NCBI GenBank assembly: GCA_028023455.1
Contig: JAQFVV010012509.1
Location: 2,420,001 to 2,484,000 of the forward strand
DNA: 64,000 nt
Origin: Epiperipatus broadwayi
Lineage: Eukaryota; Onychophora; Udeonychophora; Euonychophora; Peripatidae
Direction of reading: 5' to 3'
The position numbers were made by a program, and so were the translations under genes. The notes beneath the pieces are model-generated. The model searched no databases. It saw only the letters and a program-made list of their open reading frames with translations, and was not told the origin of the DNA. Positions 38,201 to 50,200 of the stretch are shown in pieces. Each line of letters opens with the position of its first letter. Position 1 is the stretch's first letter.

Positions 38201-41200
38201 AAGACATATAAGAATTTTTGACAATTTTCTTTATAATTTGATTACCTTTATGATTATAATTTAATAGTAATAAATGCTTTAATTAATAAGCTATTTCTTC
38301 ACTATCTTTTAATTTTTAATACGCATGCAAGCAGGAAAACAAATGTGGAAACGATTGTAGTTATTTGTAGTGTCCAAAGTTTATTTTGATTAATTTTAAA
38401 CATTAGTTTTGCAATTATGTATTAGAATACTAATATAATAAATCCCTGGCCTTTAATATACTGGATATTAACCTATGTATATCTCACAAATATAATTCAT
38501 TTATTCATATCATTAGCTTCATAGCATAATCACACATATATATATTGCAATAATATATTTCAGATTAATGGTTTGAGACTGGATGTAGTGCATAGAAAAA
38601 TTATATTAATTGAGGAAACAGATGATAGGGTTTATGCTATGTCTTGCTCTATAATCCCGGGGAAGAATAACAAATTATTTTAGGAATTAATCCTGCAGGC
38701 CCTTAAGGCGTTTTAAAATCATAATAAGATCAGGTGATCTGTTTTAACCCTAATTGGCTTGGTTACCTCCAGGAGCCAAGTTCCTGAGTAATAAGATGTT
38801 CCCTGCTGATTTCTTCCAGTGGGAATCCCAGTTGACCCGAACGATGAAGATAGAAGAAAAAGAGACTCCTCATATTTTTTTGCTCTTTTGTTTTCTGGAG
38901 TAATAATATAGTTCACAAGGATCCAGGTGGGGAAAGTTTTATCAGTCCAGTCTTTACTGAAACTTTAATTAGTAGTTAGCTGATACTAATTGAATTTTGA
39001 TCGTTATCTGATTTCCTTTTTTCCGTTACATAATTAATTCCTGTTACAGTATTTCAATTAAATATGTTATTTAATTAATATCCAATTTTCTCCCTATTAC
39101 TTTATTTTTTTTTAATATTATTTTTATCTCTTCACATAATTTTAATATACATACATTTCAGTTTATAGCAAGAAAAAAAAAGTTAGGGAGTTATTAAATG
39201 GTCATTCATTATTAAATGAAAATAAAGGGAATTCTCTTTAATATGTGTATATAATGTCATATATAAAAATATTCTGTTTAATAAATATCTAAAAAGAAAA
39301 ATAATACATCAAATAAGTATAATTTGAGAACTTGAATTTTATTTGTAGGTTTTAATTAAATAAAAAAAAATACTTACAATGTAATTAAAAGTTAATAGAT
39401 AAATTGTGTTAAAAAAAAACATGCGCACACAAAGTAGTGGTTATCTAGTAATATGTATCAATGAGGTCTCCCAAGTTCTTAAAAAAAAAAAGTTTTTTTT
39501 AAAGTTTGGAATGTTTGTTATCTGTCAAAACTAATTAGTGCAGATATAAGTGATTTTTGATTGGTCAGGAATAAAACGAAGGAAGATAAAAGATTTTCTA
39601 GATCATTCTGGTCTTAACTAGAAATAAAAGCAGCACTAAGAAAGAAAAAAAAGATTTGGCTGAACTTGAAAACAAAATATTGCTTCTTTACTTTGCAAAA
39701 AAAAAAAAGGAGTAATTTAATAATGTCTATGTAAACCTACTAAAGATCACACTCATCCAGTCTTCAATAATTTCAGAGGGTATAATATGAATTCTCCTGG
39801 TCAAACTTACTTGTTAAAGGAAAATAAAAGCCTGACTTTTAATTTTGGAAAGAAACATAACAAAAGTTCAGATTGATGACTCTAGGAATTGTCTATTAAC
39901 TACTACTGTATATAATTTACCTGAGTTTCCCAAGGAAAAAAGAAACAAAACTAATTACAGCTACAAAATATGCATATTTTGAAGTACTATGCCAAAAATA
40001 GCTCTTACATTTAAACACGTGTTATTAATTAGTTGTCAGTAAGAACTGTAAGTATAACTTTTTTTATATATATCTGTTTTGGAACATTTTAAAAGAAAAA
40101 GTCTTCAACTTCATAAAAAAAAAAATTATATACACTTTATTTCATATACATCATATATATATATAACTATGATATTTATTATTAATGTTACTTAAATTTT
40201 ATTTTATTAAATATGTATTAGAGATTGTAAATTCAATGTGATAGTTTCCACTAGCTTTATAGAATTATAACTTTAATTGAAAATCTGGTACTTTCAACTT
40301 ACGCTCCATGTGGCCGCAAGAGGCGCTGTTTCTGTGTCAACCACAGAAATATTCAGACTAGGGGGCCAAAAGCAGTGATGCAAGTTCCAGCTGCTAGGTG
40401 GCGCTGTTCACCATGCGTACACACAGATTGCAGTTTATGGATAATAAAAGAATAGCTAAAATAGTATTTAATTGGGTTATGAGTAAAGGGCAGGTAATAA
40501 GATGGGTGAGAAAGGTAATGCGGTATGCAAAAGATTTGGATAAAGAATTTATATCGGTATATTTGTACAAAAGATAGGATGATTGTGTTAAGAGGATTAT
40601 TGAGTGTTATAGTAGTAAGGAATGGGATAAAAGAATAAATTTATTAATAAAGACTAGGGAGTTAGAGAGATGGAGAAATAGTATGGAGAGTAAAAAGAGT
40701 TTAAATATATATAGAAATAAACAGAATATTAGATGTGAGTTAATATATGATAATAGTAAGGAAAGAAGTTTATTGTTTAAGGCTCGAACGGGATCTTTAG
40801 CTACAAAAGAATATACATGTAAATGGAAAAATATGGATGATTTATTTTGTAAATTATGTAAGGAAGGAATTGAAAATATTAGGCATTTATTAATTGAATG
40901 TAAATGTTTGAAAACAGAAAGGGTACATATAATGAAGTTGTGGAAAAATAAATATGAAAAGAATGATTATACAGAAAGTGAATTATTGGTTTTTATGCTG
41001 GGTTTGGGAAAAGATAAGGGGGATTTAGATATAAAGGTTATAGAGTTGACAAAAATTATGTTGTGGAAATGGGATAGAGCAGATTATGGGTAAATTTAGA
41101 GTGGGGAATGTAAAAGAAAGTGGCTAACAGGTTTATCTGGGCATAATTGCTGAGATATTCTTGACTTCGTTTAAGGAGAAGCCATAATACATCACATCAC

Positions 41201-44200
41201 AGGAACCTTATGCCAAGTAGCTGCAGCACTACTGCCCGCTTGGTGGCGCTGATAGCCATAGGTAAACACATCTAGCTTACATCGTCTGCTACCAGCAATC
41301 TAGCCCACTATGTGGCGCTGTTTCTCCACACTACGCACGGAAATACTGCACCGTTTAGAAGCGATATTGATACTCGCTTGGTAGTGTTGTTTTATATTCA
41401 CATTCTTAAAAGATCGATAGCGTATGATGTGAAGGTGTGATTAATCTAGAAACCACAACTATTTAAATCTGCTTTCAGACATAATACTGTTACATTGAAT
41501 TTCACTCTGATAAATCTACGTATTTTTTAATTATTTTCTTTTAAAAATCGATCTCTTTTTTTTCTCTAAAAGTGTTTTTTCTTTTTTTAAAAAGGTAATT
41601 TTTACGACTTTTTTTTTACTGCAATCTTTTTTTCTAAACTGCTAAAAATTGCGTTGTATTTGTTTGTAAAACTTTTTTTTTTATACTTTCAAATAATATT
41701 TCAACTAACTTTTAAACTAATACAAATTATATTTCGGTTTATAGATCTTTCAATTACTATTTCGCAAACATGTTATTTTAAAAAGGTTGATAGCGTCGCC
41801 AAATGAATTTGCCCCGATTGTTGTGAAAGAATTTGTGTGCTGTTACATGCAAACAATAATTCGAAGATGATTTATTTCTATCTATTCATTTTTACAATAC
41901 CTTTAGCCGAGATAATTTTTCTGATCTGTTGTTCTGAACTTGTTTCTATGCTGTGCTTCTCTTATTACAATTATTCTATTTCTAAAATTAATATTTTAAT
42001 TAAAAACTATGCTGCAGTTTATAGAGATTTTGATCTGTTTATCAAGAGTTTCTTTCTCAATAAATATTTTTAAATTACTTGAGGGAAAGAAAATCAAACT
42101 CTCCTTTAAATATATTAAAATATCTATTTAGTTCAAATTTAAAGGAAGTTTATTAAACTATTTTACAAAATTTGAGATATTCAATTCTTCTTAATGCATC
42201 ATTTTTATATATCTTCATATTTCTTCATACACTCTCTAGTCTCAGTAGAAATTTTATTGGTCAATTGCTGCTTTTTTCTACCATGCTATTTCTTACATAA
42301 AAAATTGTTTCATGTGATATAATTATTATTTTCAATTATTTGTATATTATTTAATTTAAAAAATTATATTTTTAAATAATTCTTGTTATTTGAATTTTTT
42401 AAATAGGTGTTGGATCAAATTATGATCAAACGAGAAATCTCTAGAGACATATTAATATCTGTAGCTCGCACTTCGCTTCGAACTAAAATTCATGCTGAAA
42501 TAGCAGATCATTTAACTGAGGTAAGCTTTTTTTTTTTTCAGTTTTTATTTAGTATATTTATGGCTAATAAAGTTCTCTGTCCAAAAGTAGGGTGTTTGTG
42601 TAATAATTACAATATCCTCATTATTTTGTAGTTTATCATTAACGGTTCTAACTTTTCTTATTTAGAATTATAGTAAACTTTGGGTTAAATTATAAAATAA
42701 TGCTCTTTATATTTTTAAAATACGTATGTAGAGTTGACATATCTATATGATATTTTCTGTTTTTGTGTTATTAACACTCATTGAAAATAATATTATAAAA
42801 TTGTTTCAATTATATAAATAAGTTATTCATTTATAATCATCTTACGGCATGGTTCCCATCTCTTGTAACGTAATCATTTAAATATTAAATTTATTTATAT
42901 AGTTTATTGGAGCTGAAAGACATGGAATAAATTGACTGTCTTAGTATTAGTATAAGTACTTGATAATGATATGGTAAATTTTATAATATTTCCTGCAGTT
43001 TCATTTTATTATATATATGTGTACGTTTTTATTATCTCTAGATTGTTGTCGATGCTGTTCTAGCTATTCAAAAACCTAATGAGCCCATTGACCTGCATAT
43101 GGTAGAAATTGTCGAGATGCAACATAAAACCGAAACTGATACTTCGTAAGTCATTTAAATTTCTCCTTGTATACATTTATAGAAATATCATTATTTTGTT
43201 AAGAAAAAGTATATTTACAACTTGTAAACAAGTGCTTAGTGATTCAGGGGGTCAGATTTCAAGAACTTTAGCTCTCGAGTCCATCACTATTATTACATCA
43301 AATCACATGTGGCTTTTTATTTACTTATATTTAAAATTTAAGTTTCACATCCTTTTTAATGTCTGTGGAATGAAATCAGAGCTGCCATTTTATTTTACAT
43401 AACCCGCTTTATGGAAAATTTTTGACACAATGGTTTGTATTTTTCTAATGTTATCATTGATTTCATTTTGCATATGGTGTAGTGGAGCATGATTATTCAT
43501 CATTTATTAAATATTTGATTTTCATGTGATATTAGATTTGCATATTATATTCAGTTAAATATTAATTAAAATAAATAACCCAGTGGTTTGTTGCTTGAGA
43601 AGTATGATATTTGGGCATCAGAACCAGTCTTTCAGCTTTTGGGCCCTTCGCTACCATCGGACTAAATACCTTAAATCAAATATTAAATTATAATCATTCG
43701 CAACTCATAAACACATTCTAATTCCAAAAACAAAACGGTTGGAAAAATCAAAAAAGTTAAAGATGAGTTTCGAGATGACCATAGAAACTAATTTATGAAA
43801 AGCAAATACACCTACATATATCATAGGCTGATTCCAAAAGTTGTGCCTTTAAAATAATTCATATCATTATATGCAGCATGTTGAAAAAAGTACCATTTTA
43901 TCTCTTGGAATTTGCCATCATAATTTTGAAATCATACAGAATATTCTAAATCTTATGAATCCGGAAGAAACTAAAATTGACAATATTCTTTCGATTGGAA
44001 TATCGAGGTTCTCCAGCTTGGCCAAACGTTTAAAATTGGAACCGAGGTTTGTTGATTTTTTTAATCAAGGTTAACCTTGGGGCCTTGCCTACTGCTGACT
44101 TCCTACATAGTAAAAGGAACTATAATCTGGACCCTATATGCGCACTATGTAGGCATAGTGATGAGACAATGGCACATATATTGGAGGAGTGTCAAATTTG

Positions 44201-47200
44201 GAATAGCATAAGAAGCACTTTTAAATCTTTCATTAAAAACAAAGAATCCGCTTGTGTAAATTTGACTAAGGCCTTCAAGAATGGACATTTTGGGGTCATA
44301 AGATTGGCAACATTTATAAATTTTTCCATTTGGTCCTTGAGAAATAAGACTCTTCGAGAGTGGAGAAGAATATGACATGATGAAAATGTCTTTACACTTA
44401 CTAAAAGAAATTAAAGAATTAGACCAAAAATTTTCTCAGAATTGGACGTTCAACCATACCTGGGCCCTAATAAACCTAAAACAAAATATAGTACCGATGA
44501 TGAAAAGATTATAAAGTCTTAATGTAATTGATATGAAATTAATTGTTTTTTTGTTTATATATATACAAGCGTAACCTCTGATGTTGTTGACTGGTTTCCT
44601 TTGAGATCGATATGTAATTGTCCTTCCTTTTGTAAATGATTCTTATGCTTTGTCAATAAAATTTCCTTTTGAAAGATATTCTAAATCTTCTGCAAATTAC
44701 AATTGACCTGTAATACACAAGCAAACATTTTTTCTTAAATATTGTTATGTATATTGGGTGCATATGCTGTCATTACTACCTGTGCAATATTAATCATAAT
44801 GCTTAAGCTGTTGGTTCAGTTGTAAAATCATATTTTGTAAGGATGTATGATATTCAGTTGTAAATTGTATCAGATTTAGTGACGTCCAAAGATAGTATTG
44901 GTGTAGCTATGAAAATAATATTTACATTGTAACAAATTTTTATGCTGTGCTCTAAACGCACATCAGTGAAGATATATATTTCCCAAAAAATTTCAAGCTT
45001 AGTGCTTTCGGGACTTACTTGATCCCATCGTTCAGTTGGAATATACAAATAGACTTTCGCTGGCATAATAATTGTCGGTACCGGTTCATTTGATTAATAT
45101 TCCTGTAATACTTAAATTTACTTCACCAATCTTTTGTAATTTTTATCCTGCACTCTAAATGCACATCAGTGAAGCTATATATTTGACAAAAAATTTTAAG
45201 CTTAGCGCTTTCGAAACTTATTTGATCATGTTATTTATTATATAATAATGGCAAATTTGCAGCATTTACATTTTTTTTTTTTCAGCATATACTCACAATG
45301 AATAAATCTGATATGCACCACTCCAAACTGCAATATTTTTGATTGCAATCTTTGTATTTTTTTGTTTAATAATTTTTAGATTATAACTGAAAATGAAATA
45401 AAATATGTATTTTATTATATAAATATAATAATGCAAATTTGTAGCGTTTTTTATTTTTTTACATTTCTCGATCTATTAATAAATATATCACATGATCACC
45501 ACTTCTTATGCTTGCTTATAACTGTTATTAAAACAGGCAAAACTCACTATACGTATTGCCACACACAGCAGGCTAGAGTAATCAATGGATGCCAGAAGGC
45601 TTGTGCATAAAATCCCCATCTAGTGCCTACTCATCCAATATCCCCAGACTAGTTTCTGGCTTGCTGCTTTCGTCAGTGAGGAGCCTTGGATCTGAGAGCA
45701 CTGCACCTAAATCTTAAGATCTAATGCAAACCTCCAGCAACCACTTTTTATCTCCACTTAACTTCAAAATTATGAGTCTTAAATTGAAAATACCTTAATA
45801 TTTTCAATTCAAGCCCATCATCTTATATAGGATAGTTGTAGCTATGGTTATGAAAGACACCAAAATATATAGGTACTGAACTGAGTTCAGACCTATATAA
45901 CTATATAAGCTGATGAGCTTTGATTGAAAATATTAAGGTGTTTTCAATTTAAGACTCATAGTTTTGTAGTTAAGTGGAGATAAAAGATGGCTGCTAGAGG
46001 GTTGCATTAGATCCTAAGATCTAAGTGCAGTGCTCTCAGATCCAAGACTCCTCACTGACGAAGGCCATAAGCCAGAAACTAGTCTGGGGATATTGGATGA
46101 GTAGGCACTAGATGGGGATTTTATGCACAAGCCTTCTGGCATCCATTCATTACTCTAGCTTGCTGTGTGTGGCAATACGTATAATGAGTTTTGCCTGTTT
46201 TAATAAATATATGTCAGTTATATTCAATTTTAGCTGCTTTTTTTTTTTTAGACTATCATCTTTATGTTTTTATATTTTTTTATTTACTAATTTTTAGATT
46301 TTAAATTGAAAATAAATAAAAAAAATCATGTGTTTTTTTATATAATTATAATAATGGCTAATTTGCAGAGTTTATCAATTCAACATATACTACTAATGAA
46401 TATATTTCTGACACGTTACCTATGGTGTAATTTTTTTGGACTGCAATCTTTGCACGATGCATGTTCTTCTATATGTTTGGTAGCAGTTTCTATGCTATAA
46501 TCAGAAGCATCTGCAGTAAGTATGACATCAAGGTAGCTATTATGATGGATGAATAACTGTCTTGATGTTAATAGAGCTTTAGTTTCACTAATCGTTTTAA
46601 AAAGGGTTCGAAAATGTTTACTAAACTTAAAAAGGCTTGTAGATCTTAAATGTTTTGGATTTTTTTGAATAATTCGTACTTTCTTTGGATAAGGTCATTT
46701 ACCTCTTTTACTGGTTACCTGTCTGAGAAAATTTAGTTTTTGGTATTTCTAATGCATTTGTTTTCATTCAATTGCACACTAAAATTCTCTGGTCACTAAC
46801 AAATTTTGTTTACCAAATGAGTTCCCTGAATTATGCAATATCAAAATATGGGATGATGTCATCAAGTCTATTTTTGCTTGAAAATATTATGGCATTGTTG
46901 TACTAAAAGATAAATGATAACAGTAGAATGCAGCTTTTAAATCTAGTTTGCAATATGGGATGATGATTTCCATAATATTTGGTACTGGATGTACACTTTT
47001 TAAGTTTTTAATTGATAATCACTACAAATTCTCAATTTCCCGTCTGGCTTTGAAATTACAACTGTAGATGTGGTCCAGTCAGACTTCCAAAGTTTATTTA
47101 GAGTTACCTTAACTTTCTGGTAAAATGGTACTTCTTGAGCTTTTGATAAATGACAAATTATATGTTTTGGTACTGCTCTATTGTAGGTTTTTTTTTTTTA

Positions 47201-50200
47201 GAATTTTAACCCATAACATTTCATCAACATATCATGCAATTGATAAAGAGTAATTGCAGTTAACATCAAAAGAAAAAAAAAGTATCTAATGCATTCTGTA
47301 TTTGCATATTATAATCAATATTTAAGGCTTTTTTTTTTTATATGTACTATCCAGATAAAAAACTACACTTTATATAGAAATATGCTACCTGTATCATTTT
47401 TTTCCCTTTTGCCACAAGATATCGCATTTTATTAAGTTCTCTAGCTCTTTTTTTGGAAATTACTTAAAATTTTTCTGATTGGTATCGTAATTGTGACTGC
47501 AGAGATGTGAACTATCTGAATAAATATGAATGGTATGTATCTTTTTAAGTATTGTATTTTTATCATACAAAGTTTATTATTAACTGCATAATGTAGGCAA
47601 TTTTCCTCCTTTTTTTTAATTGAAAATATGGCAACAGTTTGATTTGAGCTAATATTTACACTGTACACAATTTAAAATTAAATATTAATAGCCTTTGACT
47701 CCTGACCAATCATATATATAATAAATATAAAATATTCAAGGTATCCCAAGCATATATTTGTAATGATCAATATATGTATGCTTTCACGTGTATGTTGACA
47801 TTATCATGTTTCAACTTAACACAATTAATTTGACAACAATGAATGATGATGATGGTTTTGCTTATTAAAATCACTTCAAAGAACTTTGTTTTAGGTTTCT
47901 ATTTAAAACAGGCAAAACTCACTATACATATTGCCACCCACAGCAAGCTAGAGTTTTGTATAGTTTTGTAGTTAAGTGGAGATAAAAGGTGGTCGCTGCA
48001 GGGTTGCATTAGATCCTAAGATCTAGATGCAGTTCTCTCATATCCAAGGCTCCTCACTGATGAAGGCCACAAGCCAGAAACTAGTCTGGGGATATTGGAT
48101 GAGTAGGCATTAGATGGGGATTTTATGCACAAGCCTTCTGGCATTCATTGATTACTCTAGCTTGCTGTGTGTGGCTATACGTATAGTGAGTTTTGCCTGT
48201 TTTAACAACAGTTATACACAAGCATAAGAAGTGGTGGTCATGTGATGTTTATTAGGTTTATATTTACAGAAACTAGGTGCCAAACTTCCTCAAACAGAGA
48301 ATTTTTACTTGGAATTATTTAAGATAATAATCATCATCATTTACTAATTTCTACCATAACACCCAGCACATCACTAATCAATTTGCATGTTCTCAGAGTT
48401 GTTGATATTTTTATGAACTAGCATATGAGTGTGTTAAGATTATATCATTCAATCATATATAAAACAACATTAATAAATAGTAAAATAGCCATTTATTAAC
48501 AAAACAAAGTGTTACTTTGATTGCAACTTGTTTAAGCAAATTTCAACTGTAAATTTCTCACCTTGCATAAAATTATTAAGCTGATTATAATAAAGAGTTT
48601 ATATATTTTATTCATAGAATAATCAATCAGTTCTAATCAACAAATTTGTATATTTAGTTTTCCCATTCTGTAATTTTATGTATAGATATATAAAAAGTCA
48701 GTCATATAATATTGAATCTATTTCCAATAAACAAATTCAGATATTTAATTTCATCCCATTTATCAACTTCATGTATAAATATAAAAATCAATAAGATATT
48801 TTTATTCAACAAACAGTGCATCTATGTCCATTCTTTTTATAACTCCGCGCATGTGAATATATGTATGAAGTGAAACACAACTCATCCTTTAAATTACTTT
48901 CAATATAATTCACAAATAAAATACAGTCTACTCTTGCATAATATTGAATTTATTTTAATTATCAGAAATTTCTTGCCGTTCATCATCTTTAACAGTCTCC
49001 CTCCTGTGTTTTCTTCTTCGTAATTACCGTAGTCTTTTTATTGATTTCTCCAAAAACATATTTTTCTTCTCTTCACACCTTAGATAAGTATTTTAGCTTT
49101 GTATTAGTGTACTACATATCAAATACATGTAAGTTTTGGGCTATTTAGCTGCATAGTTTGGTCTTATCGTTTTCTGACAGATTATTAGAGTTGATACTAT
49201 AATTTCTCATAGGCTTCATTTACTGGATTGGGCGATATGCTTAGAGTTTTTAATCGATGTGTTACTTACTGATTTTGCCAAATTTCTCAGGTTATAAGGT
49301 TTCCTAATGTAATAAAACATGTTTGCAGCTACTTTTATAAGCCTGTTTTTCTATCTGCCTCATTATTTACTGCCCTTATTATAATGCAAATTATTTTCTT
49401 TTTATCTATAGCACCTACTTACTATAATGACGATTAATCTCAGACCCCGGAGAAAAATATTGTCTAGTATTCTTTACCAAAAGTAAGAAATAGTGGTTTG
49501 CTTTCTTTTGTGTACATATTACAAAAAACAAATTTTTTGTCGACATTTCTTATTGTATTCATAAATTCTTTTCCTTTTTTTGATATCGTCATACTCTTTT
49601 TTTATCAAAATCGATGAGATTTTATTTCAATACGATTTTGAACAAATTAAACTTAAAAAATCTCAAAATACCATTTTATTTTTTACTGTGTATTTTCTTC
49701 ATCTCTATTCTATATAGGTATGTATAAGATCACATGCTCGTTTTTCTTGAAATCGTCTTAAGGCTTATTTCACTGTTTGCCACTAGAGTTATATATTCCT
49801 CTCCTTTTAAAAGGAGACTAGGATAGTGGAACTTTCAATTTCTCATTTATATATTAACATTCTATTAGTTTAAGCCCATTTCTTTTCCTAGTAAATCCCT
49901 AGATAAAATTTGAATATTAATATCATTCTTGCTTTCTCGCAAGCTAAAAATCTTTCTTTAATTAGTGTCCATTTTCAAGGGTCTTTTGCTTTCTTGCAAA
50001 TTGGTAGTTTTCCTTTTTAATTATTGTCTTAATACTTTTAAATGTCTCACTTGCTTTTCAGCAATCTGGTAATTATTCTTTTTTATTTAACTTACTAGTT
50101 TTAATGTTTATTTTCTGGATTAAAATCATTTTTGGGTTTGACATATTCTTTACTTTTACAAAACCATTGTACAATTTTCATTGTTCATAATCATTAGTTC

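Larger units (their letters stand above)
45489..46199. mobile_element. Foldback family A, longest copy, two hammerheads
   Basis: 711 bp between perfect 13-bp direct repeats TTAATAAATATAT (45476-45488 and 46200-46212). Arms of about 330 bp converge near 45840-45870. The left terminus is complete (CACATGATCACCACTTC), the right stops at TTGCCTGTTT. Hammerheads at 45641-45682 (-) and 46049-46090 (+). No reading frame of note. In CCT6 intron 6. Confidence 0.93.
47699..49786. repeat. 2-kb direct repeat, copy 1
   Basis: Matches 52245-54202 from ACCAATCATATATATAATA to TTTGC(T)GCCACTAGA. It is interrupted by the foldback insertion 47906-48251 and lacks about 100 bp present in copy 2. On the minus strand a purine tract (complement of 49796-49808) sits next to its outer end, as before a 3' LTR. 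The Gypsy RT relic lies beyond the other end. Confidence 0.8.

Noticed and set aside
44945-44975. CTGATGTGC...GAGCAC as a hammerhead
   Set aside because: The core would be CTGATGT rather than CTGANGA, and no GAAA follows in the right place.
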